DNA of 64,000 nt from Azorinus chamasolen (lineage: Eukaryota > Mollusca > Bivalvia > Cardiida > Solecurtidae), in the NCBI GenBank assembly GCA_963576725.1, contig OY755252.1, positions 55,953,985-56,017,984 of the forward strand. Reading direction: 5' to 3'. The position numbers and the translations under genes are program-made. Below, in pieces: positions 1 through 10,194 of the stretch (positions are counted from its first letter, which is position 1; the number at the start of each line of letters is the position of its first letter). The notes under the pieces are model-generated. The model did not search any database. It was given only the letters and a program-made list of their open reading frames with translations, and was not told the origin of the DNA.

Positions 1-140
1 AAATTAGGTCAAATTAGGTGGGTTGAGGTGAGGTTTGGTTAATTTAGTCGGGTTAAATGAGGTGATATGAGGTGAAGTTAAGTGAGATAAACAGGTTGAA
101 GCAATATGACTCAAGTTGAGGGAGCCGTGTTGAGCCTAGC
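1..140. repeat. Degenerate GGTGAGGT-type low-complexity repeat
   Basis: The window opens in a G/T/A-biased stretch with irregular reiterations of AGGT, GGTGAGGT and GGTTGAGG. No clean period can be set. A short related patch in the opposite sense (CTCACCTCACCTCACC) lies near 1393. It is a decayed minisatellite or simple repeat; no gene is visible. Confidence 0.5.
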
Positions 141-531
141 CGAGGTGACGTAAAGTGAATTTATTCTATAAACAAACTGAACAGACCCTCATCAGACTGT
201 TCCTACTCTGTTTACAAATAAAAAAACCGTTTAGCTGTCAAGTAAAAGGTTATATAAGCATGGTGGTCTATAAGAATATGTGGTATCGTCATCCTCAATA
301 AAAGCTTAATACGCATTACTTTCGTTCTGCATTTTTCTACAATCTGTGTTAACAAACAACAACAAAACTATGAGAATTCACCAAAAAAACAAAAGCATCA
401 CTAGGTACGATGTCTTCACTGAAAAACAGGAGTCACTATAGATAATTACTTCACAAACAAAGAAGGCAAAGACTCCGATCACTTGTGAAAATTGCTTATT
501 TGTTTATCTGTATCACCAAGCAGTACAGTAG

Positions 532-985
532 GCCATTGCTCCATAGATACGCCTTTTAACGCCTTTACAAACAGAGCAGACCCAAACTAGACGACTCCTC
601 TTGTAGCAGCTGTCTCATCAGTGTCTAATCTGTTTGCTTACTTTTGTTTGTCTTGTACTTGTACTTTTGATCATGTTTGTAATGTTTATCTCTGGTGCTC
701 GTGTGTTTGTTGTTGTTTTATGTGTTCATCTCATATGTGCGCGTGTGTTTGGGTGTGTGGTTATGTGTGTGTGGCATGCTGTCTACCAATGTTTTGGTGG
801 TGGTTACGTCTTTTATGTGCCTTTGCCTGCTTGACTTTACTACTTCAATTACGAAAATATATAAATACGATTCTATACTTTCCGCCATTGCAAAACAGTC
901 TCTTGTTCGTATGTTCTTATAAAAACGAGCTAATTGACATTTATGCATAATTTTATTTCATAAATGAATTTTCATGGAGCTAAGG
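532..985. mobile_element. T1 MITE interrupted by a Naiad 3' tail
   Basis: The left half (about 532-640) reads as a T1 element: CCATAGATACGCC, then GCAGACCCA and a decayed hairpin ending TCTGTTTGCTTAC. The right half (about 865-985) resumes with GATTCTATAC..CCGCCATTGC and ends ATGAATTTTCATGGAG, as in other T1 copies. The sequence between is a Naiad 3' tail. This is a nested insertion at an AT-rich point of the MITE. Confidence 0.6.
641..860 (+). mobile_element. Naiad retroelement 3' tail (5'-truncated copy)
   Basis: This stretch parallels the 3' tail of the long Naiad on the minus strand at 52.2-52.45 kb: the TG-rich tract, TGCTGTCTACCAATGTTTTG, GGTGGTGGTTACGTC, then GCCTGCTTGACTTTACTAC. It contains no reverse transcriptase or SECIS sequence, so the copy is strongly 5'-truncated. 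It sits inside a T1 MITE. Confidence 0.6.
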
Positions 986-989
986 ATTT

Positions 990-1070
990 AATGCAAGACG
1001 GAAGTAATGCAGAAAGGAAAGCTCCCGTCTTTTTATGCATATTGTTCAGCCACCTGTCTTCTAAGACAGA
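990..1070. repeat. Half of an AGGTGGC-hairpin (A3) MITE
   Basis: It contains TGCAAGACGGAAGTAATGCA and the complementary arm CAGCCACCTGTCTT. These are the two arms of the core hairpin of the TA-type A3 elements, here degraded. From 1071 to about 1400 I see no gene and no recognised repeat. Confidence 0.4.
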
Positions 1071-1419
1071 TAATCATGGACCAAGGATCATGGTGGTCGC
1101 CTTGTGAGTTTTACTCTGTAGTAAAATATATGTCATAAGGGTTACCTTTGTAACGTGAATAAACCGATTCCCTCCTAGAAGAAGCCTTCAGTCTGGTTTG
1201 CGGTAGGCCGGTGGTTCTAGCTGGATCTTCTTCTATGCACGAAACAATGCAATTTATTCCGTGCACAGAAGAACATCTGCGGTCTTCCTCCACCAGTAAT
1301 TAGCTAGAAGTCGTAATATGACTGTTATACTGCTAAAACGACGTAAAACCCGATAAAAACCAAACCAAACCCCCTTAGACTGTTTCTAGAGCCTCACCTC
1401 ACCTCACCAAACACTTAAG

Positions 1420-1670
1420 TAAAATTAGGCTTTTTGAAACCATTGGCAAATGTCCTATTTATCACAATTATTTCAAAAAATGAATTTTACAGAGGCATCA
1501 AAAAGGCGTCAGTAGGAGGGAATGGGTTTTAATCATTTCCTTCATAAAATGCGTTTTCACTCCTTTGCAAACAGAGTAGACCCAGATCAGACGGCTCCTG
1601 TAGGAGCTGTCTATAATCAGGGTCTGTCTGTTTGCCTATGAATTTATAATAGATCTGATCTTCAATTTCT
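1420..1670. mobile_element. T4 remnant followed by a T1 MITE
   Basis: A T4 fragment (GAAACCATTGGCAAATG, then TTTATCACAATTATTTC and GAGGGAATGGGTTTTA) ends near 1533. A T1 element follows: CCTTCATAAAATGCG, then AGTAGACCCAGATCAGACGG, CTCCTGTAGGAG and GTCTGTTTGCC. From 1671 to 2140 no gene or repeat is recognised. Confidence 0.6.
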
Positions 1671-2145
1671 ATAATACCAAATTATCCTGTGCACATATGT
1701 TTTAAAACAACAGCAAATAAATGTTCATGGTGTTATAGTTTCTTGAATGAATATTAAACAATATTTAACATGTCCTCCCAGCCCAATCGTCCGAAATTAA
1801 TATGTAATGAAAATATGTAATATCAATGAGTTTAATTTTCTTGATTGTAGAGGAACGGGCTACCGATTTTTATAAGGCAACAATATGTCCATCGCGGTAG
1901 AAGTTACAATTATGTCGCATATCACGATCGCACTTACAAAATGCTTAGGCGAATGTTATTATTATTATACCACATTTATATGGCGCTCTTTTCACTTTTC
2001 AATATAAGACGCCGTTTAACATGCCGTCTCATCAGGATAAAAACCCATTTTACAATCTGTCAGTATTTGCTAACAATCCTTCAACTAGTTGGAAGTAAAT
2101 AAAACAAATATCAGCCCAATGTTTAACATTGAGCCTTCTGAGTGA

Positions 2146-2205
2146 TGGATGTTTTGATCCAGATGAGACGCTGAGTAACTCGGCGTCTGATCTGGATCCA
2201 AACAT
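2146..2205. repeat. T2-type hairpin
   Basis: A short inverted repeat: GATCCAGATGAGACGC on the left, GATCTGGATCCAAAC on the right, around GAGTAACTCGGCGTC. This is the hairpin of T2 MITEs without recognisable outer ends. Confidence 0.55.
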
Positions 2206-2680
2206 TTCGGAACTATGACCGTGTTGTTGAAAAGAAATACCAGGCCAATGAACTGTTATCGATCATATATTCTACAAAGGTTTTCTCAGCAGGCTAAAGG
2301 TTCAGAAGGCCTTGTAGTTTACAGTGATATAAGGGTTAATATCGTTTATTTTCGACCATCTTGCAGCGATGACCTGTCAATCATATAAGCAATAAGCGTT
2401 GTTATGAACAAAAGAGAGCAGTCCAAAGATCAACACGTTTCTCGACTAATTAGTTGATGACTTTGGGCTACTATACTCGCGCAAGGTCCGAAGGACTTAC
2501 AAATTTGTCACCAAACGTATTCGCTCTCTGAAAGCAGAATAATTCTCTCTGGAAAGGAGAATGGATATGTACGGATACGATGTGCACAGTGTCACAGTGT
2601 AAGGAATATGGAAGCAATTTGAACGGTTTGTATTTTTATATGTTATTTATCATTCGAACAAATTAACATGTATATTGGTA

Positions 2681-2874
2681 TACAGTAAAACATCTCCATA
2701 ACGGCCACTAAATTGTGTTAATAAAGTGGTATTTAGGGCAGGTGGCTGCTTAAAGCAAGGTGATAGTAAAACAGAACGCTCCTGTAGGAGCGTTCTGTTT
2801 TACTTCACCTTGCTTTAAGTAGCCACCTGCATTGAACACAAAATACTTAATGTAATTTAGTGGCCGTTACTGTA
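2681..2874. mobile_element. A1 MITE (TA-flanked, fully palindromic)
   Basis: It begins TACAGTAAAACATCTCCAT and ends GTGGCCGTTACTGTA. The centre is a long hairpin with apex CTCCTGTAGGAG, flanked by AACAGAACG and CGTTCTGTT, then the CTGCTTAAAGCAAGGTGA arms. The right terminus has lost the GAGAGGTTT block. The TA target duplication and CAGT ends fit a Tc1/mariner-type non-autonomous element; the transposase class is inferred. Confidence 0.75.
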
Positions 2875-2961
2875 CGTGTATACAATTCGTTGAACCCGTC
2901 ACTCTATGAATATTCATGACTATGACGGAAACTGTAAAATCACATCTATATAAAGTTTTTA

Positions 2962-3147
2962 GCAAACAGACCAGGCACTGATCAGACGATTCTTAGCTCT
3001 TATCCACGTCTAGCCACTTTGCAAACAGACCAGACACTGATCAGGCGATTCCTAAGGTCTGATCCACGCCTAGCCACTTTGCAAACAGACCAGACACTGA
3101 TCAGGCGATTCCGAAGGTCTGATCCACGTCTAGCCACTTTGAAAAGC
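2962..3147. repeat. Three-copy 60-bp tandem repeat derived from a T1 hairpin arm
   Basis: Three units start at about 2962, 3021 and 3081. Each runs GCAAACAGACCAG-CACTGATCAG to TAGCCACTTT. The first 30 bases of the unit match a T1 arm, so the tandem array appears to have grown from a MITE. Confidence 0.7.
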
Positions 3148-3177
3148 CACCGAATGATGTCTGTATCAAGTAAGGCT

Positions 3178-3410
3178 TAACCCTTTACTTCATAGATGAG
3201 CTTTTATACGACTTTGCAAACAGAGTAGACCCAGATCAGGCGGCTCCTACAGGATCGTTTGATCATGGTCTGCTCTGATTGCTTTATGAAATAATATAGA
3301 TTTAATTATGCAGTTTCTGTCATGGCCAACATTATATGGCTTCATATGCTGTTATGAAAAGGCATCCAATTAATATGCTTGATGCCATTATTTCGGCTAA
3401 ACTTTAAAAT
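3178..3410. mobile_element. T1 MITE
   Basis: It starts TTAACCCTTTACTTCATAG, has AGTAGACCCAGATCAGGCGG and GGTCTGCTCTGATTGC, and then the usual AATATAGATTTAATTATGCAG segment. The right end is decayed. A separate T1-like terminus, ACATGAGTATTCATGGAG, lies at about 3588-3605. Confidence 0.55.
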
Positions 3411-3806
3411 CAATCTGTCTTACTAATTTCAATTTTAATTCATTAAATATTCATTTAATTTCACATATATACTAGGGTTGAAACTAGGATTGGGATTAGG
3501 GTTGGGTCATGTTAGGGTAAAGGTAATTGGTATAAAATGCTAAAAATAGGTGCGGACAGATTCTTTAAGTGCTCCATTATTTCTTACATGAGTATTCATG
3601 GAGTTTACAAGGTCGAATCTTGAATTTTATTTCTGTTGTTTCCTTAATTATTCACTTCATCGCAATTTTGTTTTGAATTGCGAAGATATACATGTATGTT
3701 CTATCGGTCGATCTGATCAGGGTCTACACTGTTTGTTATTTAAAGTATCAGTATCGCTTATTAAGACAGGTTGAAGCTTAATGTAGAGTGAAATTCATGC
3801 ATAAAG

Positions 3807-3934
<128 letters not shown>

Positions 3935-4089
3935 CCAATTTTCAACACGACTTTCACTCCGCATTAAACATACACCTGCCTTAAAAGTTCCAAAATGTTC
4001 TTCTTTACTAAAATTCGAATTATCGAAGATTTACTGTGATATACTCAGAATCCGTGATATAACAGTTACACGACCACTCAGAACAATGC

Positions 4090-4200
4090 TTATTATGAAT
4101 CTCTGAGGCAGGTGGTAGCTTAATGTAGAACGCAAACAATTTGCATCAAACTCCCATTCTACATTACGTCGTTCTGCATTAAGCTACCGCATCATTTCAG
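4090..4200. repeat. A3-type AGGCAGGTGG hairpin
   Basis: The arms are GAGGCAGGTGGTAGCTTAA and TTAAGCTACCGC, around a decayed middle. A TIR-like end (TTCGAATTATCGAAG, then ATTTACTG) lies just upstream at about 4013-4038, so this is a degraded A3 element. Confidence 0.5.
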
Positions 4201-4489
4201 ATACACTTGTGTTGATTTTCTAATTGGCCGCTTTAGAGTGATTCAGCGGTGTTCTAGTGTGTCAGTGTTCCTGTGCCCTTGAACAACTGGGACAATTCTG
4301 TTTTCATTTAGAGGGATTTCACTTCAGTCAGCCTCTTATTCCAGTGACATGTACTTTACAGCAGTGTTCATAACGTCTACATACTTCAATAAACTTCAAC
4401 CCTTCTCATGCTGAAAAAGTATTGTCTCCCCAGTCTCTTATTTCCTGAAGCTTTCAATGACTTCCCATTCGAATAAACGTTTGAGAAAC

Positions 4490-4650
4490 TGACCGAGTGT
4501 TAAACAGCATGGCTCTAGATGAGACGCCGAGTTACTCGGCGTCTCATCAGTATGAGACGCCGAGTTACTCGGCGTCTCATAAGTATCCAAGCTGTTTCTA
4601 GATGCGAGCCAAGACGCGCTTATAGCGGAAGAAGCTTTAACCCTTATCAT
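4490..4650. mobile_element. T2-type element with duplicated hairpin
   Basis: The palindrome GAGACGCCGAGT-ACTCGGCGTCTC occurs twice in succession (about 4517-4540 and 4556-4579). It is flanked by AACAGCATGGCTC on the left and CCAAGCTGTTTC on the right. The whole hairpin has been tandemly duplicated within one element. Confidence 0.65.
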
Positions 4651-4671
4651 TGACTAAGAGCGACCAGGGTC

Positions 4672-4815
4672 CAAGGTTATAAAACTTTTGAGTCTGAGTC
4701 TGAGATCATTCTCAAGTATCTGATTTGTCAGATTCTGAGCAAGGTCTGAATCTGACCAATCAGATGCTTGAGAATGATCTCAGACTCAAGCAAAAAGTTT
4801 TATACCCTCAGGGTA
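4672..4815. mobile_element. Inverted-repeat element with AAAACTTTTTG ends
   Basis: The left arm runs TTATAAAACTTTTGAGTCTG, GAGATCATTCTCAAG, ATCTGATTTGTCAG. The right arm is the complement, ending CAAAAAGTTTTATA. The stem is about 65 bp with a small loop. Part of a second copy lies at 22325-22395 (TTGAGAATTATCTC, AAAAAGTTTTATAACC). It is a MITE-like foldback unrelated to the T and A families. Confidence 0.65.
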
Positions 4816-5142
4816 TGGCTGGTATTTTCAAAAAAACACATGGAAGAAGACCAGACGCCGTTTAACTGACAGTAGCTCAGTAAAACAGACAGTAGCTCAG
4901 TAGACGGAATGGTATATATTTGCACTCAAAGGATAAAATATGCTGAGAAAACTGTGTCAACTGTTGTCTTAACCTTTAACCTGATAGAAACGCCTGTTGG
5001 CGCAATGGCAAAACTCCGTCACAACAAAACAAATTTCCCATGATTCCCCAGCGTAAGTTTTATTGCCCATGTCTTGTTTTATCAAAAACATGTTTCGATG
5101 GCAGTCAGATAACCCATATCCCTTAATGACACGCGTTCGAAA

Positions 5143-5469
5143 ATACAGCTGAACTTCGATAACTCGAACTTCAAGGGACCATACAAATTAGTTCGTTCAA
5201 GATAACAGAAGTTCGAATTATCCGATTTCTAATCTGAACAATTTCTCAGGCCCACAGCTTAATACAGGTCTAAAGTAATGCTGAAAGCTCCTACAGGAGC
5301 TTTCAGCATTACTTTAGGCCTTTATTAAGCTGTCACATGTGTTTCTAGATATCTGTAGAGATACATTATTAGAATAATTCTGTATTATAATTTTGGAAGG
5401 GCTGAACTTTTTGTTCAAGTTATCCCAAAATTCGAGTTATCCGAGTTCGAGATATCGAAGTTCAACTGT
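5143..5469. mobile_element. A2 MITE, copy 1
   Basis: It starts ACAGCTGAACTTCGATAAC and ends GAGATATCGAAGTTCAACTGTA. The termini are inverted repeats with CAGT ends, and the TA target is visible on the right. A core hairpin (TAAAGTAATGCTGAAAG, CTCCTACAGGAG, CTTTCAGCATTACTTTA) lies in the centre. The element is about 330 bp and TA-type. Confidence 0.75.
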
Positions 5470-5474
5470 AGGTT

Positions 5475-5540
5475 GGATACAGATGATACGCCGACCAACT
5501 CGGTGTCTCATCAGGATCCAATCTGTGACAATCGGTCAAT
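5475..5540. repeat. T2-type hairpin fragment
   Basis: It contains GGTTGGATACAGATGATACG and CTCGGTGTCTCATCAGGATC. This is the T2 palindrome with several mismatches, lying between two A2 copies. Confidence 0.5.
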
Positions 5541-5634
5541 AGTTTATCAAAAGCTTGATCATTTCGGAAATAGTCAACATGGCACGATTTCAAACTTTTA
5601 GCAGGCATCATTTTTGCAAGCTAGAAAAGGATTT

Positions 5635-5957
5635 ACAGTTGAACTTCGATATCTCGAACTCGGATATCGGGAACTTCGGGATAACTCGAAGTAAAAAGTC
5701 CAGTCCTTCCAAAATTTACAATAAAGAATTATTCTAAAATGTATCACTACGCATATCTGGAAACACATATGACAGCTTAATGCAAGTCGAAAGTATTGAT
5801 GAAAATTCCTACAAGGGTTTTCAATATTACTTTAGATCTGCATTAAGCTGTGAACTCGAGAAATTATTCAGAGTAGAACTCGGATGACTCAAACCTCCGT
5901 TATCTCGAATTAATTTGCATGGTCCCTTGAAGTTCGAGATATCGAAGTTCAACCGTA
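5635..5957. mobile_element. A2 MITE, copy 2
   Basis: It begins TACAGTTGAACTTCGATATC and ends GATATCGAAGTTCAACCGTA. It is about 170 bp from copy 1 and in the opposite orientation by its internal asymmetric segment. The hairpin centre is decayed (CTACAAGGGTTTTCAATATT). Confidence 0.75.
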
Positions 5958-6204
5958 ATTACAAATCTTAGGTATGTCGCTGTTTTGGTTCACACATATC
6001 AATGTGGTAGACTATAACAAGCATCTCTGTGGTTCTAGAATAGAACCTACTATCGCTTTGTGATTTGTATTTAATTTCTCAAACGAAGCGGACTATTGTG
6101 TCTGCTAAAGCTTGTCGTCGGCTAATTTGTTGCGCTGTAGACAATCAGTGGAATTAAAGACTGAGCAATATAGATGTTTAGCCCTTATTCCTCTATCCGA
6201 CATA

Positions 6205-6490
6205 TACAGGTTGGATCCAGATGAGTCGTGGAGTCACTCGGTGTCTCGTGAGGATCGAAGATGAGTCGCGGAGTCACTCGGTGTCTCGTGAGGATCCAAG
6301 CTGTTTGACACTCTGTTAATAGTTTCTCAAACACTGTTTGACACTCTGTTAATAGTTTCTCAAACACTGTTTCTGTTAATAGTTTCTCAAACACTGTTTG
6401 ACACCCTGTTAATAGTTTCTCATGTTTGACACCCTGTTAATAGTTTCTCAAACACTGTTTGACACTCTGTTAATAGTTTCTCAAACACAA
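6205..6490. repeat. Duplicated T2 hairpin plus 33-bp tandem repeat
   Basis: A T2-like hairpin (GATGAGTCG, GAGTCACTCGGTGTCTCG) is present twice at about 6213-6300. It is followed by about five units of a 33-bp repeat (TGTTTGACACTCTGTTAATA plus GTTTCTCAAACAC), starting at 6302 and 6335 and continuing irregularly to about 6487. The unit resembles the flanking arm of the T2 elements (CAGACTGTTTGAC), so the array may be an expanded MITE segment. Confidence 0.7.
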
Positions 6491-6639
6491 ATAATCGAAA
6501 TGGAAGCAGCAGAATTTGCATAAAAGTTAAAATTGAGCGGTTTTATATTTTTTCCACTGTTGGTTAAGGGTTAAATGTATGTCGGCCATTTTGGATTCTC
6601 GTGAGCCAGTGCAACAGACAGATATATACGTACTCGGAT

Positions 6640-6790
6640 ACTGAAGTCGTCGTTTCTCCACCAAACCCTACCTTGTGACCACTCTTTAGAATCGTCTACT
6701 ACGATTCTAATGGAGTGGTCACACCATAGGGTTTGTTAGAAAAATAAGGGAGATATTCTTGAAAATGTTTTAAACTTATTTGGACCTCTG
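6640..6790. mobile_element. H8 hairpin element
   Basis: The arms are CTCCACCAAACCCTACCTTG, TGACCACTCTTTAGAATCGT and the complement GGAGTGGTCACACCATAGGG. The usual tail GAGATATTCTTGAAAATG follows. Further H8 copies lie at 8440, 21930, 24890, 27585, 36805, 41640 and 61330. Confidence 0.65.
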
Positions 6791-6889
6791 TCAGCCATTT
6801 TGGCAGCTTGTGAGAAGCTTGTGTGACGTTTGTTGGGAAAGCAATTAATTTCTGTAACATGTCGTTATCAAAGTTTACTGATAGCCCTT

Positions 6890-7130
6890 CCCCTGTTCAA
6901 TATTCATGTAAGAAATAATGGCATCACGAATATTTATCGGCTGAGTTCTTATGATGTGAACTGTTCAAGGGTATTCTTTGGGTTTGTTTTTTTTAAAAAA
7001 AACACCTTGAAATCAGATCTATATCATGTCATAAGCAAACAGGGTAGACACTGATCAGACGGCTTGCGTAGGAGCCGTCTGATCTGGGTCTACTCTGTTT
7101 GTAAAGGTATAGAAATGCATGTATAATTAT
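6890..7130. mobile_element. T1 MITE (reverse orientation)
   Basis: It begins near CCCTGTTCAATATTCATGTA and contains AGCAAACAGGGTAGACACTG, GATCAGACGGCTTGCGTAGG and AGCCGTCTGATCTGGGTC. It reads opposite to the copy at 34144. The outer TTAA is not preserved. Confidence 0.6.
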
Positions 7131-7236
7131 GTATACTTTCAAAATCGAATTAGGCATGAAGTTATTTGCTTAAAGCATTAGTCTACCTTTTATGAATATT
7201 ATTAAGTGAGTCTTTGTAATGAATTATGAATAAAAG

Positions 7237-7444
7237 TACAGTAAAACCTCTCTATAACGGCCACTAAATTTCATCAAGTATTAAGTGTTAAAGGCAGGTG
7301 TCTGCTTAAAGCAATGTGAAAGTAAAACAGAACGCTCCTATAGGAGCGTTCTGTTTTACTTTCACCTTGCTTTAAGCGGCCATCTGCCCTAAATATCAAA
7401 TAATTAACACACATTAGTGTCCGTTATAGAGAGGTTTTACTGTA
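7237..7444. mobile_element. A1 MITE, well-preserved copy
   Basis: It has TA flanks and runs from TACAGTAAAACCTCTCTATA to AGAGAGGTTTTACTGTA. The whole element is nearly one palindrome. The order from the ends inward is terminal repeat, CGGCCACTAAATT, CTTAAAGCAATGTGAAAG, AACAGAACG, and apex CTCCTATAGGAG. It shows the A1 consensus well. Confidence 0.85.
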
Positions 7445-7496
7445 GCTATCCAAAATTTGGATCTTGGCATATTCTGTATACAGACATCTTTATCAT

Positions 7497-7605
7497 TTGG
7501 TAAGCAAACAGAGTAAACCCTGATCAGACAGTTCGTATAGGAATATCTGATCTGAGTCTTGCCTTTGCACAGGCGTCAAAAGACGTCTCTATAGGGAAAG
7601 AGTTG
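7497..7605. mobile_element. T1 hairpin fragment
   Basis: It contains AAGCAAACAGAGTAAACCCT, GATCAGACAGTTCG and ATCTGATCTGAGTC, then GACGTCTCTATAGGGAAAGAG. It is a partial reverse-orientation T1 copy. Confidence 0.5.
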
Positions 7606-7614
7606 CTGTTAGTT

Positions 7615-7945
7615 TTCTAGAGAGAGAGGGGGTGGAGGGAGGAGAAAGAGAGACAGAGAGAGACACAGACAGAGAGAGAGAGACAGACAGAGAGACAGAC
7701 AGAGAGAGAGTGAGAGGGGGAGGAGAGGGGGAGAGAGGGAATAAGAAATAAGAAACCATATATAGACAGAAACAGACATATACAGAGAGAGATAGAGACA
7801 CACAGGGAGACAGACAGACAGAGATACTAGAGGCAGACAGACAAAACAAAGAAAGAGAGAGACACACATACATGTATAGATATACGGGGGCAGATGCCAG
7901 ACGGAGACACAGCGACAGAGAGAGAACATACAACATATATCTAGA
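7615..7945. repeat. (GA)n/(GACA)n complex microsatellite
   Basis: About 330 bp of GAGA, GACAGA and CAGA reiterations with irregular interruptions. Overlapping open frames on the minus strand are low-complexity Ser/Leu/Cys strings. From 7946 to 8440 I recognise no gene or repeat. Confidence 0.9.
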
Positions 7946-8439
7946 CAGATAGGTAGAAAGGCAATGGCAATGACGCACGTTGATATAAGATAAAAGTGAT
8001 ACGGGAAGACAAAAAGACAGCGAAGGAGGATGAATAGATACGGAATGACAGAAATATAAACGTTCTTAAAAATTCTGTAAGCGACCTAGTTTATTCAGAA
8101 ATGAGGGCAATGTACATGTAAATGTATACCAATACAATGCTATACCACCTCGAAGGCACTTAACTCGAAACACTTATATCAGTTTGTGATTTTCGAACTC
8201 CCCACTTATGCCGAGTGCGTCGTGAGTGCGGGATTATTCACATGTTTGGCTAATTAGTAGGGGTCACCAGGAGACCTCAAAGATCAGCCCGGATTTATTA
8301 CGAAGCACTTGAGAGAGCTAATAAGTCAAAACAAAGTCCTGACTGTCTCGTCACTAACGCCCATGTAAATATTAGATCATCTGGCAGCCTTTATGTAAGC
8401 AAAACATCTGGACCCCAAACCGGCAGAGCTACAGATAAA

Positions 8440-8560
8440 GGTGCGCGCCCAAATACTAAGATCGTCAATTCTCCACCAAACCCTATTTAGTGGAGAAATA
8501 AAGGAGTTTTTCCTGAAAATGTTTAAACTTACGCATCTTATCTGGGCCTATGTAAACAGA
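8440..8560. mobile_element. H8 element with deleted hairpin
   Basis: It reads CCAAATACTAAGATCGTCAA, CTCCACCAAACCCTATTTAG, GTGGAGAAATAAAGGAG. The TGACCACTC stem present in other copies is missing, which suggests excision of the palindrome. Confidence 0.5.
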
Positions 8561-8585
8561 CATCAATGATGCCACATATTAATAC

Positions 8586-8740
8586 AATAAAACCTCTCTA
8601 AATCGGACTTTTTCAGTTAGCGTCAATATTGGTCTTAGAGACAGATGGCAGCTTAATGCAGGGTGAAAATTGTGCAGTTCTCTCATACAGGAGCTTTTTG
8701 TGTGGCATTCGCTCTGGTATTAAGCTGTCAAGAATATTTT
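8586..8740. mobile_element. A3 MITE, partial
   Basis: The left end AATAAAACCTCTCTAAATCG is followed by CAGATGGCAGCTTAATGCAG, a decayed middle (CATACAGGAGC) and CTGGTATTAAGCTGTCA. The right terminal repeat is lost. Confidence 0.5.
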
Positions 8741-8969
8741 AATTCTAAAGATCAGGTCGGGCTTAGCAGGGGAAAGATTAAACATACAAATATTGGGGTT
8801 GGGTGTTGCAAAATAGCATTTTTATTCCTTGTTAAATGTTCATATAAGACATAATGACGTCATTCATATTAATAAGCTGAAATATTTATAAGCTGCAATT
8901 TGAAATGTACACATGAATGTTAAGTATTTGGTAGACCATGTAGAGTCAGATCTTTTGGAAAGCGTGACC

Positions 8970-9050
8970 AGATTGCAAACAGTTTGGATCCGGATGAGAC
9001 GCCGAGTAACTCGGTGTCTCATCCGGATCCAGGCTGTTTTCATCCCATAG
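8970..9050. repeat. T2 hairpin
   Basis: AACAGTTTGGATCCGGATGA, GACGCCGAGTAACTCGGTGTC, and TCATCCGGATCCAGGCTG form a long stem. The outer T2 ends are not recognisable. Confidence 0.6.
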
Positions 9051-9354
9051 ATTGTATAGGTACAGTAGTTTGGCGCTGAACCGTTCATATGTCAAAGGAT
9101 TGTCACAAGGCCAGTGTAACTGTGTTGATACAAGCATTTAGGTGCATTTAGCATGACTGCCAAAATGTTAGCTGTCACTCAAACACTGTTTATAGAGGGC
9201 CGTTAGTCAATCAACATGGTTGACTTGGATAGCAAGTATTCGGTCAATACCCCCCCCCCCCCCCCCTTCCCTTTCTTTCCATACCGGTGTTTAGCTGAAT
9301 ATGTCACCCTGTCACCATTTTTATAACTTTAAAGAAGTATTGACAATATGAGTC

Positions 9355-9604
9355 TTAACCCTTCGCTTGCTGTTCACGTCAATATACCTATCTGTAAATA
9401 GTGAAGACCCAGATGAGACAGCTCCTACAGGAGCTGTCTCATCAGGGTCTGCACTATTTACAAGTTAATTGTGCAACCAGTGCACTTCACAGCAGTGATT
9501 GCACGGCGATATACGTGTACACAGCGAAGATATATGTAATTATACCACAGGGCATGGGTAAAGAAGGAAAAATGTGTTTTCAAATTCAGCAAGCGAAGGG
9601 TTAA
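9355..9604. mobile_element. T5 MITE, complete with TTAA duplication
   Basis: It is 250 bp, flanked by TTAA on both sides, with terminal repeats CCCTTCGCTTGCT and AGCAAGCGAAGGG. Inside is a strong hairpin (AGACCCAGATGAGACAG, CTCCTACAGGAG, CTGTCTCATCAGGGTCT), set in a further inverted repeat GTAAATAGTG/CACTATTTAC. A second copy lies at 37034. TTAA with CCC/GGG ends is the signature of piggyBac-type transposition; no transposase was seen. Fragments of an A3 core follow to about 9650. Confidence 0.85.
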
Positions 9605-9771
9605 AGGCAGGTGGTGGCTAAATGCAGTAATACAGAAAGCTCCTATACCCTATTATAGACTCATAATTAGATCTCATTTTGATGACCTATTTAGACACGT
9701 TCTGCTCTAACGACGATCAATATTTTATAATGGCATATGAACAAGGCAAATCTTAACTGTGTAGAATCAAA

Positions 9772-9979
9772 TACAGTAAAGCCCCGCAAATGCGACCACT
9801 TAAACGAGGTATAATTCTGGGTGCTAAATGCAGCTGGTAGCTTAATGCAGGAAAAAGTACTGCAGAAAGCTCCTAGAGGAGCTTTCTGTAGTACTTTTGC
9901 CCTGCATTAAGCAACCACCTGCTTATAAAGACACCCATGTTAATTTATTAAGTGGTCGCATTAGCGGGGTTCTACTGTA
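9772..9979. mobile_element. A3 MITE with CAGTAAAGCCCCGC ends
   Basis: It is TA-flanked, running from CAGTAAAGCCCCGCAAATG to CATTAGCGGGGTTCTACTG. The core is the AGCTGGTAGCTTAATGCAGG hairpin with apex CTCCTAGAGGAG. The core matches other A3 copies while the outer 50 bp differ. Confidence 0.75.
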
Positions 9980-9989
9980 TATACTAATT

Positions 9990-10194
9990 CATATGCAAAC
10001 AGGGCAGATCCTGGTCTGACACTCCTGTAGGAGCAATCTGATATGGGTCTTCTCTATATTGAATATGCTTAACCCTTTACTCCATAAATACGCCTTTCTG
10101 TGCCTTTTTATACATTTGCAAACATGAAAAATCGAGATCAGACGGCTTCCATAGATCAGGGTCTGCTCTGTTTGCTGGTGAATTTTATGGACAT
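9990..10194. mobile_element. Two T1 fragments
   Basis: A T1 hairpin remnant (CAAACAGGGCAGATCCTGG, CTCCTGTAGGAG) is followed by the left half of a T1 element starting at CTTAACCCTTTACTCC (about 10069) with GATCAGACGGCTTCC and GGGTCTGCTCTGTTTGC. An A3 element replaces its right half. Confidence 0.55.
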
